A stretch of DNA of 64,000 nt from Burkholderiales bacterium (GTDB lineage Bacteria; Pseudomonadota; Gammaproteobacteria; Burkholderiales; SG8-39). The DNA lies in contig JADGRQ010000008.1 in the NCBI GenBank assembly GCA_017880775.1, forward strand, positions 78,206 to 142,205, given 5' to 3'. The translations under genes were made by a program, and so were the position numbers. Shown in pieces: positions 56,944 to 64,000 of this stretch (position 1 is its first letter; each line of letters opens with the position of its first letter). A model generated the notes under the pieces. The model saw nothing but the letters and a program-made list of their open reading frames with translations. It was not told the DNA's origin and made no database searches.

Positions 56944-56994
56944 AGCCGTTAGAATCCTGTTCTCACCGGAAGTTTACGCCTCGGAGAGCGAACC

Positions 56995-58062
56995 ATGTCC
57001 GCAGTCACCCCTCTGCCTACCCTGGAAAAAATCCGCCTGACGCAGTTCTCGCACGGCGGCGGTTGCGGCTGCAAGATCGCGCCGGCAGTGCTCACCGAGA
57101 TCCTCGCCTCGAGCCCGGTGCGCGGGCTGCCCAAGGAACTGCTGGTCGGCACCGAGACCTCGGACGATGCGGCGGTGTACAGGCTGAACGACACGCAGGC
57201 GCTGGTGGCGACCACGGATTTCTTCACGCCGATCGTGGACGATCCGTACGACTTCGGCCGCATCGCCGCGACCAACGCGATCTCCGACATCTACGCGATG
57301 GGCGGCCGGCCGATCTTCGCGCTGGCGCTGGTCGGCATGCCGCTGGAGAAGCTCCCGGTTTCGGTGATCCAGAAGATCCTCGAAGGCGGCGAGTCGGTGT
57401 GCGCCGAGGCCGGGATCCCGATTGCCGGCGGGCATTCGATCGACACGCTCGAGCCGATCTACGGCCTGGTGGCGCTGGGGCTGGTTCATCCGGACAAGGT
57501 GAAACGGAACAGTTCCGCGCAAGCCGGCGACAGCCTGATCCTCGGCAAGCCGCTCGGCGTGGGTATCCTCTCCGCGGTGCTGAAGAAGGGGAAACTTTCG
57601 GATGCAGGCTACGCGGCGATGATCGATTCGACCACGAAATTAAACACGCCGGGCGAAGCACTCTCGGAGATGGCGAAGGTCCACGCGCTCACCGACGTGA
57701 CCGGTTTCGGACTTGCAGGGCACCTGCTGGAAATCTGCCGCGGCTCCAAGCTCGGTGCCACGGTGGCGTTCAACGATCTGCCGATCATTCCCGAAGCCCT
57801 CGAATGGGTGCAGCAGGGCGTCGCGACCGGCGCGTCGGACCGCAACTGGAAGGGTTACGGCCACGACGTGGCGTTCGCCGCGGGCGCGCCCGAATGGCAG
57901 AGAAAGATGATCACCGATCCGCAGACCAGCGGCGGTCTGCTGGTGGCGTGCGCGCCGGAAGCCGAACGGGAGGTGCTTGCAGAGTTCGCCCGCCGCGGCT
58001 TTACCGAGGCGAAGAAAATCGGTTCACTCGTCGCCGGCGCAGCGAAGGTCGCCGTCGTCTAG
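56995..58062 (+). CDS. selD: Selenide, water dikinase (selenophosphate synthase)
   Basis: The 355-residue protein has the catalytic loop FSHGGGCGCKI with Cys24 and Cys26 and following Lys27. The first cysteine is at the position that is Sec in some organisms. The metal and ATP region is TSDDAAVYRLND, then TTDFFTPIVDDPYDFGRIAA. The C-terminal end is TDPQTSGGLLVACAPEAE. It makes selenophosphate from selenide and ATP. It stands divergent to selU, so its product at least feeds tRNA selenation. No selA/selB or Sec-encoding gene was noticed in this window. Confidence 0.96.
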   Translation: MSAVTPLPTLEKIRLTQFSHGGGCGCKIAPAVLTEILASSPVRGLPKELLVGTETSDDAAVYRLNDTQALVATTDFFTPIVDDPYDFGRIAATNAISDIYAMGGRPIFALALVGMPLEKLPVSVIQKILEGGESVCAEAGIPIAGGHSIDTLEPIYGLVALGLVHPDKVKRNSSAQAGDSLILGKPLGVGILSAVLKKGKLSDAGYAAMIDSTTKLNTPGEALSEMAKVHALTDVTGFGLAGHLLEICRGSKLGATVAFNDLPIIPEALEWVQQGVATGASDRNWKGYGHDVAFAAGAPEWQRKMITDPQTSGGLLVACAPEAEREVLAEFARRGFTEAKKIGSLVAGAAKVAVV

Positions 58063-58128
58063 CCGTGACAGGAACCATCCGACCGTACGAGAACGCCCGA
58101 TAGCAAGAGCAATTGGCAGCGAGGCATC

Positions 58129-60690
58129 ATGCGAAGACCCGGCACCCCTTACGTCCTGGAAGTCAATCCGAAGATCCCGCCGCAGCTGGCGCGGCTGGAA
58201 GAACTCGCCAACAACCTCTGGTACAGCTGGGACCGCGCGACACGGGGAATCTTCTCGCGGCTGCACCCCGCGCTGTGGGGCGCCGTGGGCCACAGTCCCA
58301 AGGTGCTGCTCAAGCGCGTCGACGAGAAGCGGCTGACCGACGCCGCCGCCGACCCGCTGTTCTTCAACAGCTTCAGCCGCGTGCTGTCGGCCTACGACAG
58401 CTATCACGCCGAGCCGATGCGCGCGAGCGGTCCGGGATGGCTGGGGCAGGGCGATCTGGTGGCCTATTTCTGCGCCGAGTTCGGCTTTCACGAGAGCCTG
58501 CCGACCTACTCGGGCGGGCTCGGCATCCTCGCGGGCGACCACTGCAAGGGGGCGAGCGATCTGCGCGTGCCGTTCGTCGCCGTGGGCCTGCTCTATCGCC
58601 AGGGCTACTTCCACCAGACGATCGACAACGAGGGCAACCAGCGCGCCGAGTACGATGATTCCGACTTCGACGACCTGCCGATCCAGCCGGTGCTGAAGGA
58701 AGGCGGTGCCGAGTTGCACGTCGAGATCGAGCTGCCGGGGCGCAAGCTCGCGGTCAAGGTCTGGCAGGCGCGCGTCGGCCACGTGATCCTGTACCTGCTC
58801 GACACCGACATCGATGCGAACAGCGAGCGCGACCGCGCCATCGCGCACCGCCTCTACGGGGGGGACCGCGCGACGCGCCTCGAACAGGAAATCGTGCTCG
58901 GGACCGGCGGAGCGCGCGCGCTCGCAGCGCTCGGCATCAAGCCGACGGTGTGGCACATCAACGAGGGCCATGCCGCGTTCCTGGTGCTGGAGCGCATGCG
59001 CGGCATGATGCGCCAGGGCCTCCTGGACTTCGAAGCGGCGCTCGAGGCGGTCGCGGTCGATACCGTGTTCACCACCCACACCGCGGTGCCGGCCGGGCAC
59101 GACCATTTCTCCGAAGAAATGATCCGCGCGTATTTCGAGGACTACTGCCGCGAGCTCGGCCTCGCGCCGGAGAAGCTGCTCGCGCTGGGGCGGACGCCGT
59201 CGAGCGCCGATTTCAACATGACGGCGCTCGCGGTGCGGGGTTCGCGGCACCAGAACGGCGTGTCCCGCATCCACGGCGGCGTTTCGTCGCAGATCCTGCA
59301 GGACCTGTGGCCGCAGGTCCCGGCCGAAGAGAATCCGCTCGACTACGTTACCAACGGCGTGCATATGCCGACCTTCCTCGCCGGCGAGTGGGCGGACGTG
59401 TTCGACCGCTTCGTCGGCTACGACTGGGCGCAACAGATCGGCGAGCATGCGGCGTGGACCGGCGTCGAGCGCGTGCCCGACCATGTTTTCTGGAGCACGC
59501 TGCAGCATCTGAAAACGCAGATGCTGCACCTGGTGCGCTACCGCGTCCGGCGTCAGTACCTCCGCGACCAGGGCAGCGAGGCCCACCTTGACCGTCTGTT
59601 CAAGTTCGCCGATCCAGCGAACCCGAACGTGCTGACGATCGGCTTCGGGCGGCGCTTCGCCACCTACAAGCGGGCGTCGCTGATGTTCGAGAACCTGGAC
59701 ACCCTGCGCGAGATCGTCAGCGATCCCAAGCGGCCGGTGCTGTTCATCTTCGCCGGCAAGGCGCATCCCGCCGACGTGCCCGGCCAGGAGTTCATGCGGC
59801 ACATCATGCACGTGGCCAGGATGCCGGAGTTCGAGGGCAGGATCCTGCTGGTCGAGGGCTACGACCTGCGGCTCGCGCGGCGCCTCGTGTCCGGCGTCGA
59901 CGTCTGGCTCAACAATCCGGTGTACCCGCTGGAAGCGTCGGGCACCTCCGGAATGAAGGCCGGCATGAACGGCGTGCTCAACCTGTCGGTGCTCGACGGC
60001 TGGTGGGGCGAGGGCTACGAGGGGGACAACGGCTGGGCGATCAGGCCGGCCTCCACGGCGCTCGACCAGCAGCGGCGCAATCGCGAGGAGGCACGCACGC
60101 TCTACGAGACGCTTCAGGATCAGGTCATCCCGATGTACTACCGCCGCGGCGCGAGCGGCCATTCGCCGGACTGGATCCAGATGGCCAAGCGCTCCATCGC
60201 GAGCCTGTTGCCGCGCTTCAACACCTCGCGCATGGTCCAGGAGTACGTCGCGAAGTTCTACCTGCCCGCCGCGCAACAGGGGGCGCTGTTCGCGCAGAAC
60301 GGTTTCGAGCACGCGCGAGCACTCGCCGCGTGGAAGGCGCGCGTGCGCGAAGCGTGGCCCGCGGTGGCCGCGCGGCGCCTGGACGCGCCGAAACGGCGCA
60401 TCCAGTTCGGCGACAGCCTGCGCGTCGAGGTCGGCTTGCGGCTGAATGGCCTGGAGCCCGCCGACGTGATGGTGGAGTTGCTGCTCTTCCACGACGGATT
60501 GGAACCCGATGGCCCGCCGGTGCGCCACGCGCTGGTCGCAACCGGGGCCGTCACTTCCGCCGACGAGCAGGTATTCGCGCTCGAACTGGACCCGGAACTG
60601 TGCGGCAAGCTCGGTTACCGCATCCGCGCCTATCCCTGCCACGAACTGCTGACGCACCCGTTCGAGCTGGGGTTGATGCTCTGGGTGTGA
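58129..60690 (+). CDS. glgP: Alpha-glucan (glycogen) phosphorylase, short type
   Basis: The 853-residue GT35 enzyme of the short bacterial/archaeal type starts PKIPPQLARLEELANNLWYS. It contains CAEFGFHESLPTYSGGLGIL and HINEGHAAFLVLERMRGM. The pyridoxal-phosphate lysine lies in LEASGTSGMKAGMNGVLNLS, in the C-terminal half. It releases glucose-1-phosphate from glycogen. The C-terminal 150 residues form an extra beta domain (DSLRVEVGLRLNGLEP, FALELDPELCGKLGYRIR). It lies beside glgA, glk and glgB in a glycogen cluster, 66 bases after selD. Confidence 0.94.
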   Translation: MRRPGTPYVLEVNPKIPPQLARLEELANNLWYSWDRATRGIFSRLHPALWGAVGHSPKVLLKRVDEKRLTDAAADPLFFNSFSRVLSAYDSYHAEPMRASGPGWLGQGDLVAYFCAEFGFHESLPTYSGGLGILAGDHCKGASDLRVPFVAVGLLYRQGYFHQTIDNEGNQRAEYDDSDFDDLPIQPVLKEGGAELHVEIELPGRKLAVKVWQARVGHVILYLLDTDIDANSERDRAIAHRLYGGDRATRLEQEIVLGTGGARALAALGIKPTVWHINEGHAAFLVLERMRGMMRQGLLDFEAALEAVAVDTVFTTHTAVPAGHDHFSEEMIRAYFEDYCRELGLAPEKLLALGRTPSSADFNMTALAVRGSRHQNGVSRIHGGVSSQILQDLWPQVPAEENPLDYVTNGVHMPTFLAGEWADVFDRFVGYDWAQQIGEHAAWTGVERVPDHVFWSTLQHLKTQMLHLVRYRVRRQYLRDQGSEAHLDRLFKFADPANPNVLTIGFGRRFATYKRASLMFENLDTLREIVSDPKRPVLFIFAGKAHPADVPGQEFMRHIMHVARMPEFEGRILLVEGYDLRLARRLVSGVDVWLNNPVYPLEASGTSGMKAGMNGVLNLSVLDGWWGEGYEGDNGWAIRPASTALDQQRRNREEARTLYETLQDQVIPMYYRRGASGHSPDWIQMAKRSIASLLPRFNTSRMVQEYVAKFYLPAAQQGALFAQNGFEHARALAAWKARVREAWPAVAARRLDAPKRRIQFGDSLRVEVGLRLNGLEPADVMVELLLFHDGLEPDGPPVRHALVATGAVTSADEQVFALELDPELCGKLGYRIRAYPCHELLTHPFELGLMLWV

Positions 60691-60708
60691 CGGCCGGAAG
60701 GGGGCCGT
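60690..60708. terminator. Short hairpin between convergent glgP and glgA
   Basis: ACGGCC at 60690-60695 pairs with GGCCGT at 60703-60708 around a 7-base loop, between two convergent stop codons. No U-tract follows on either strand, so it may pause or protect both transcripts rather than terminate alone. Confidence 0.35.
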
Positions 60709-60718
60709 GAAGCGGGGG

Positions 60719-62185
60719 TCAGTGCGTTCGCGCCAGATGCGCGTACAGCGCCGCGTATTCCCGCGCGCTCGCGTCCCAGCTGAAGTCCCGGGCCATGCCG
60801 TGCTGCTGCAGGCGGCGCCAGAGCGGCCGGTCCAGCCAGGCGACGTGGGCACGTTGCGCCGCGGCGAACAACGCCTGCGCGGTCGGCTCGCGAAACAGAA
60901 ATCCCGTCGCGGTGCCGTTTTCCAGCGTGGCATCGGTCAGGTCGACGACGGAATCGGCCAAGCCGCCGGTCGCCCGCACCACCGGCGGCGTGCCGTAGCG
61001 CTGGCTGTACATCTGGTTGAGCCCGCACGGCTCGAAACGCGACGGCATCAGGAACGCGTCCGCGCCTGCCTCGACGAGATGCGCGAGCGCCTCGTCGAAG
61101 CCGATCAGCGCAGCGATCCGGCCCGGGTGCGCGCGCCCAAGGCTCGCGATGCTTTGCTCGTGCCGCCACTCGCCGGCGCCAAGAACGGCCAGCTGCGCGG
61201 GCAGCGCGACGAGCTGCGCGCCGATCGCGGCGATCAGGTCGATGCCCTTCTGCTCGGTCATGCGGCCCACCACGCCGAACAGCATCGTGCCGGGTTCCGC
61301 GGCGAGACCCAGGCGCTGCTGCAGCGCCGCCTTGCTGGCGGTCTTGCGCTCGATCCGGCGCAGATCGTAACGCGCGGGGATCGCCGCGTCGGTTGCGGGA
61401 TCCCATTCCGAGGTGTCGATGCCGTTCAGAATGCCGCGCAGTGAATCGCGCCGCGCGGCGAGCAGGTCCTGCATGCCGAAGCCGAGCGGTTCGCGCTGGA
61501 TCTCGCGTGCATAAGTGGGACTCACCGTGGCGATCGCGTCCGCGTAGTACAGGCCCGCCTTGAGGAATGACATCCGGCCGTGGAACTCGAGACCGTCCAT
61601 CGCGTAGCACGCACGCGGCAGTCCCAGCGCGGCCACGGTTTCCGGGGCAAACAGGCCCTGGAAGGCGAGGTTGTGGATCGCCGCGACGCTCGCCGCGTGA
61701 GGCGCTCCCGCGAAGCGCAGAAACGCCGGCGCGAGCGCGGCCTGCCAGTCGTTGCAATGGAGCACGTCCGGCGGCCAGCCGATCGGGCCGGGATGCAGCG
61801 CGAGCTGCGCCGCGACGCTCGAGAACAGGCCGAAGCGCCGCCAGTTGTCGGCCCAATCGGCTCCCGCGCCGTCCTGATAAGGTCCGCCCTCACGGTCGTA
61901 CAGGACCGGGCAGTCGACCAGCAGCGCGGTTACACCGGAGGGAAGCGTCGCGGCGAGCAGCCGCGCGGCGGGAAGGCCGGCACTCGCCGCGAACGCGGCG
62001 AGCTCGCGCGCGCCCGGCACGGCTGCGAGAACCGGCCGGTAGGCGGGAAGCAGGACGCGCACGTCGAGCCCCACCGCGCGCAGCGCGGCTGGCAGGCCGG
62101 CGCTTACGTCGGCGAGGCCGCCCGTCTTGATCCAGGGGCCGCACTCGGGCGTGGCGAAAAGTATCCGCAGCGGATCGCGGTTCAC
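60719..62185 (-). CDS. glgA: Glycogen synthase (ADP-glucose)
   Basis: The product of about 488 residues has the GT5 N-terminal ADP-glucose motif FATPECGPWIKTGGLADVSA. It also has the segments DVLHCNDWQAALAPAFLRF, HNLAFQGLFAPETV and GFGMQDLL, and the C-terminal GT-B active site MPSRFEPCGLNQMYSQRYGT, then PVVRATGGLADSV. It elongates glycogen from ADP-glucose. No ATG fits; GTG at 62185 (VNRDPLRILFATPE) is the most likely start, with weak ribosome signal. It is convergent with glgP and divergent from glk. Confidence 0.93.
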   Translation of the reverse strand: MNRDPLRILFATPECGPWIKTGGLADVSAGLPAALRAVGLDVRVLLPAYRPVLAAVPGARELAAFAASAGLPAARLLAATLPSGVTALLVDCPVLYDREGGPYQDGAGADWADNWRRFGLFSSVAAQLALHPGPIGWPPDVLHCNDWQAALAPAFLRFAGAPHAASVAAIHNLAFQGLFAPETVAALGLPRACYAMDGLEFHGRMSFLKAGLYYADAIATVSPTYAREIQREPLGFGMQDLLAARRDSLRGILNGIDTSEWDPATDAAIPARYDLRRIERKTASKAALQQRLGLAAEPGTMLFGVVGRMTEQKGIDLIAAIGAQLVALPAQLAVLGAGEWRHEQSIASLGRAHPGRIAALIGFDEALAHLVEAGADAFLMPSRFEPCGLNQMYSQRYGTPPVVRATGGLADSVVDLTDATLENGTATGFLFREPTAQALFAAAQRAHVAWLDRPLWRRLQQHGMARDFSWDASAREYAALYAHLARTH

Positions 62186-62232
62186 GGGAGCGTAGGATAT
62201 CAACACGAGGATCCGGAACGCGGCGCGAAAGC

Positions 62233-63213
62233 TTGGCAAAGGACTTCATCCTGGCGGGCGATGTGGGCGCGACCACGACGCGGCTCGGTCTGTTCGAGAC
62301 CGGCGCCGCGCCGGGGGGGCCCACAATCGAGCGGAACTACGCGGGCGCCGATTTTTCGGAATTCGCCGGGGTGCTGGCGCGCTTTCTCGCCGATTGCCGA
62401 AGCGCGGCGGGCGAGATCAGGATCGAGCGCGCCTGCCTGGGCGTCGCCGGCCCCGTCGCAGGCGCGCGCGTGCGCATGACCAACCTCGCGTGGAACATCG
62501 AGGCGGACGCCGTTTCCGTGCGCCTGGGCGGCGCCCGGGTGGTGCTGCTCAACGACTTCGAGGCTGCGGCGCACGGCATCGACGCGCTTGCGCCCGAAGA
62601 TCTGTTGACGATGCAGAAGGGCGCGCCGCGGCCCGAAGGCGCACAGGTCGTGATCGGCGCGGGCACCGGCCTCGGCGTGGCGTACCGCATCTGGACCGGA
62701 GATCGCCATCAGATCCTCGCGGGCGAGGGCGGCCACACCGGATTCGCACCGGCGGACGAACAGCAGAGCGCGCTGCTGCGCGCGTTGCTGCCGAGGTTCG
62801 GGCGGGTGAGCGCGGAGCACGTCGTTTCCGGCGCGGGCCTGGCGCGCATTCACGCATTCCTGGGGCAGATGTCCGGCGCCGCGGGAAGCGCGGCGATGGA
62901 GGACCCGGCCGAGATCTCGCGCCGCGCTCTGACCACGGGCGACCCGCTCGCCGCGCGCTCGCTCGATTTGTTCATCACCTGCTACGGGGCGGTTGCGGGC
63001 GACCATGCGCTGGCGGTCTGCGCGCACGGAGGGGTGTACGTCGTCGGCGGTATCGCCGCGAAAATCCTGCCGCGGCTTGCGGCCGGCGGCTTCATTGCCG
63101 CGTTCAATGCGAAGGGTTCGCATTCTGCGCTCGCGCGCGCGTTTCCGGTCCACGTCGTGACGACAGACCGGGTCGGGCTACTCGGCGCAGCGCGGGTTGC
63201 TGCATCGCAGTGA
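62233..63213 (+). CDS. glk: Glucokinase
   Basis: The 326-residue Glk-type ASKHA kinase has phosphate-1 motif ILAGDVGATTTRLGLFE and LGVAGPVAGARVRMTNLAWN. The catalytic Asp is in VVLLNDFEAAAHGIDAL, followed by VIGAGTGLGVAYR and the zinc-free Glk motif GEGGHTGFAP. It phosphorylates glucose entering or leaving glycogen. The start is TTG at 62233 (AKDFILAGD). It is divergent from glgA by about 47 bases. Length is normal. Confidence 0.93.
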   Translation: MAKDFILAGDVGATTTRLGLFETGAAPGGPTIERNYAGADFSEFAGVLARFLADCRSAAGEIRIERACLGVAGPVAGARVRMTNLAWNIEADAVSVRLGGARVVLLNDFEAAAHGIDALAPEDLLTMQKGAPRPEGAQVVIGAGTGLGVAYRIWTGDRHQILAGEGGHTGFAPADEQQSALLRALLPRFGRVSAEHVVSGAGLARIHAFLGQMSGAAGSAAMEDPAEISRRALTTGDPLAARSLDLFITCYGAVAGDHALAVCAHGGVYVVGGIAAKILPRLAAGGFIAAFNAKGSHSALARAFPVHVVTTDRVGLLGAARVAASQ

Positions 63214-63324
63214 TCCGTGCGAATGTGCCGCGCGCTTGATATGCGTCAAGCGTGCGTCATTTCCGCGGCGCACGCTATCGGTAAGTAAGCGAGAGATGGC
63301 GTGCATAGAAAATGGAGGCCAACG

Positions 63325-63609
63325 ATGAGTCGCACGCAGACCGAGAGGGCAAAGCAGGCGAAAGACAGGAGCGGTGATGCGGCATGGGTTGCAAAGTTTG
63401 GGTCATCGCGGTCGGACCCTGAAGCGGAGGCGGGGGTGCGCGCAGCCGGAAATCCGCAGGACCGGTGGGCAATGATCGCGCAGCTCGCGTATTTCCGCGC
63501 GGAACAAAGGGGCTTCGCACCGGGCGGGGAGTTGCAGGACTGGCTCGATGCCGAGGCAGAGGTCGATGCCGCGCGCGTCGGTCGTGGGAACTCGCCCACG
63601 GCAGCCTAG
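63325..63609 (+). CDS. DUF2934-type small protein
   Basis: The protein of about 94 residues has its ATG at 63325, with GGAGG six bases upstream. Its C-terminal part carries the DUF2934 pattern IAQLAYFRAEQRGFAPGG, then ELQDWLDAEAEVDA. The N-terminus is Ser/Arg/Lys-rich and likely disordered. DUF2934 genes are often next to glycogen and stress genes and may bind a protein or RNA partner; function is unknown. It lies between glk and convergent glgB. Confidence 0.8.
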   Translation: MSRTQTERAKQAKDRSGDAAWVAKFGSSRSDPEAEAGVRAAGNPQDRWAMIAQLAYFRAEQRGFAPGGELQDWLDAEAEVDAARVGRGNSPTAA

Positions 63610-63630
63610 CCTCGAGCGGCGCGGTAGCGC

Positions 63631-64000
63631 TCAGGCGGGGGCGAGCACGAGCGCCGCAAGCGGCGGCAACGTCAACGCGAGCGAGCAGGGCAGCCCCATC
63701 CAGGGAATCCTGTTCGCGCGCACGCCGCCGGCGTTGCCCAGGTCGCTGCCGCCGTAATGGCGCGAGTCGCTGTTGAAGATTTCCCCGTAGATCCCCGGTC
63801 GCGGGACGCCGATCCGGTATCCGGCCCGCGGCACCGGCGTGAAGTTCAGCACGACGATCGCGAACGAGCCGTCGCGCGCGGCGCGCCGGTAACTCAGCAC
63901 GGAGTTGTCCGCGTCGTGGCAGTCGATCCACGCGAAGCCCGCCTGCTCGAAATCGAGCTCATGCAGCGCGCGCGTCTCGCGGTACAGCCGGTTGAGGTCG
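63631..64000 (-). CDS. glgB: 1,4-alpha-glucan branching enzyme, C-terminal part
   Basis: The visible 122 codons run off the window edge. They hold the end of the (beta/alpha)8 region and the C-terminal all-beta amylase domain: [79 protein letters not shown] and [20 protein letters not shown]. This block is characteristic of GlgB, which makes alpha-1,6 branches in glycogen. The 5' end is beyond position 64000. Confidence 0.93.
   Translation of the reverse strand, partial: DLNRLYRETRALHELDFEQAGFAWIDCHDADNSVLSYRRAARDGSFAIVVLNFTPVPRAGYRIGVPRPGIYGEIFNSDSRHYGGSDLGNAGGVRANRIPWMGLPCSLALTLPPLAALVLAPA

Noticed and set aside
56995..58062. Selenocysteine in selD
   Set aside because: The catalytic loop is encoded with ordinary Cys codons and no in-frame TGA is present.
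58024..60933. 969-codon minus-strand frame
   Set aside because: Antisense to glgP, which has the phosphorylase signature; the reverse frame is Arg/His/Leu low-complexity.

Overview
The window is GC-rich and gene-dense, with gene order typical of a betaproteobacterium of the sulfur-metabolising Nitrosomonadales/Rhodocyclales kind. Evidence for this is the valS-(small ORF)-holC-pepA/lptF-lptG block, the ECF sigma-DUF3619-DUF3106-RDD cassette beside ilvB-ilvH-ilvC-psd-pssA, and a leuA that would normally follow pssA closely. No rRNA, tRNA, CRISPR array or insertion sequence was recognised. No gap between genes exceeds about 300 bases.

Region 1 (about 0.2-10.9 kb) is a sulfur-trafficking and respiration locus. 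It holds a DsrC/TusE-family protein, a DsrE2-FadL operon, and a divergent operon csoR-like - tusA - hbpS-like - hdrD/dsrK-like - dsrM-like cytochrome b. These are followed by a bacterioferritin-like protein, a cyanide-insensitive-type cytochrome bd oxidase (cydAB), a lipoate-ligase-like protein and a FecR-domain protein. No dsrAB is present. The same roughly 30-bp sequence lies upstream of dsrE2 and of cydA. A 3'-tusA-like fragment follows the cydA copy, so the two promoter regions look related by descent and may share one regulator, possibly the persulfide/metal-sensing CsoR-family protein encoded here. A truncated Crp gene and a broken small ORF mark a rearranged junction beside dsrC.

Region 2 (10.9-26.6 kb) is housekeeping: MFS exporter, valS, holC, pepA, lptFG (LPS export), an ECF sigma operon, branched-chain amino acid synthesis (ilvBHC) and phosphatidylethanolamine synthesis (psd, pssA).

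Region 3 (26.6-46.1 kb) looks like an accessory island between pssA and leuA. It is a two-partner secretion system running leftward (rhodanese-like - tpsB - a 15-kb tpsA - fecR), with a DsbA-like oxidase and a VapBC-type toxin-antitoxin pair at its right edge. TpsA is about 5,000 residues long and has at least two internal repeat arrays. Its best start appears to be an ATT codon.

Region 4 (46.1-64 kb) has leuA behind a Leu-rich candidate attenuator peptide, then ridA, gfa-like, wrbA, pyrF, feoB, moxR, a histone-deacetylase-family hydrolase and a small-membrane-protein operon led by selU. selD is divergent from selU. The window ends in a glycogen cluster (glgP, glgA, glk, glgB partial). selD and selU together indicate selenouridine tRNA modification.

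All reading is by eye. Domain assignments rest on motif recognition, not on database searches.
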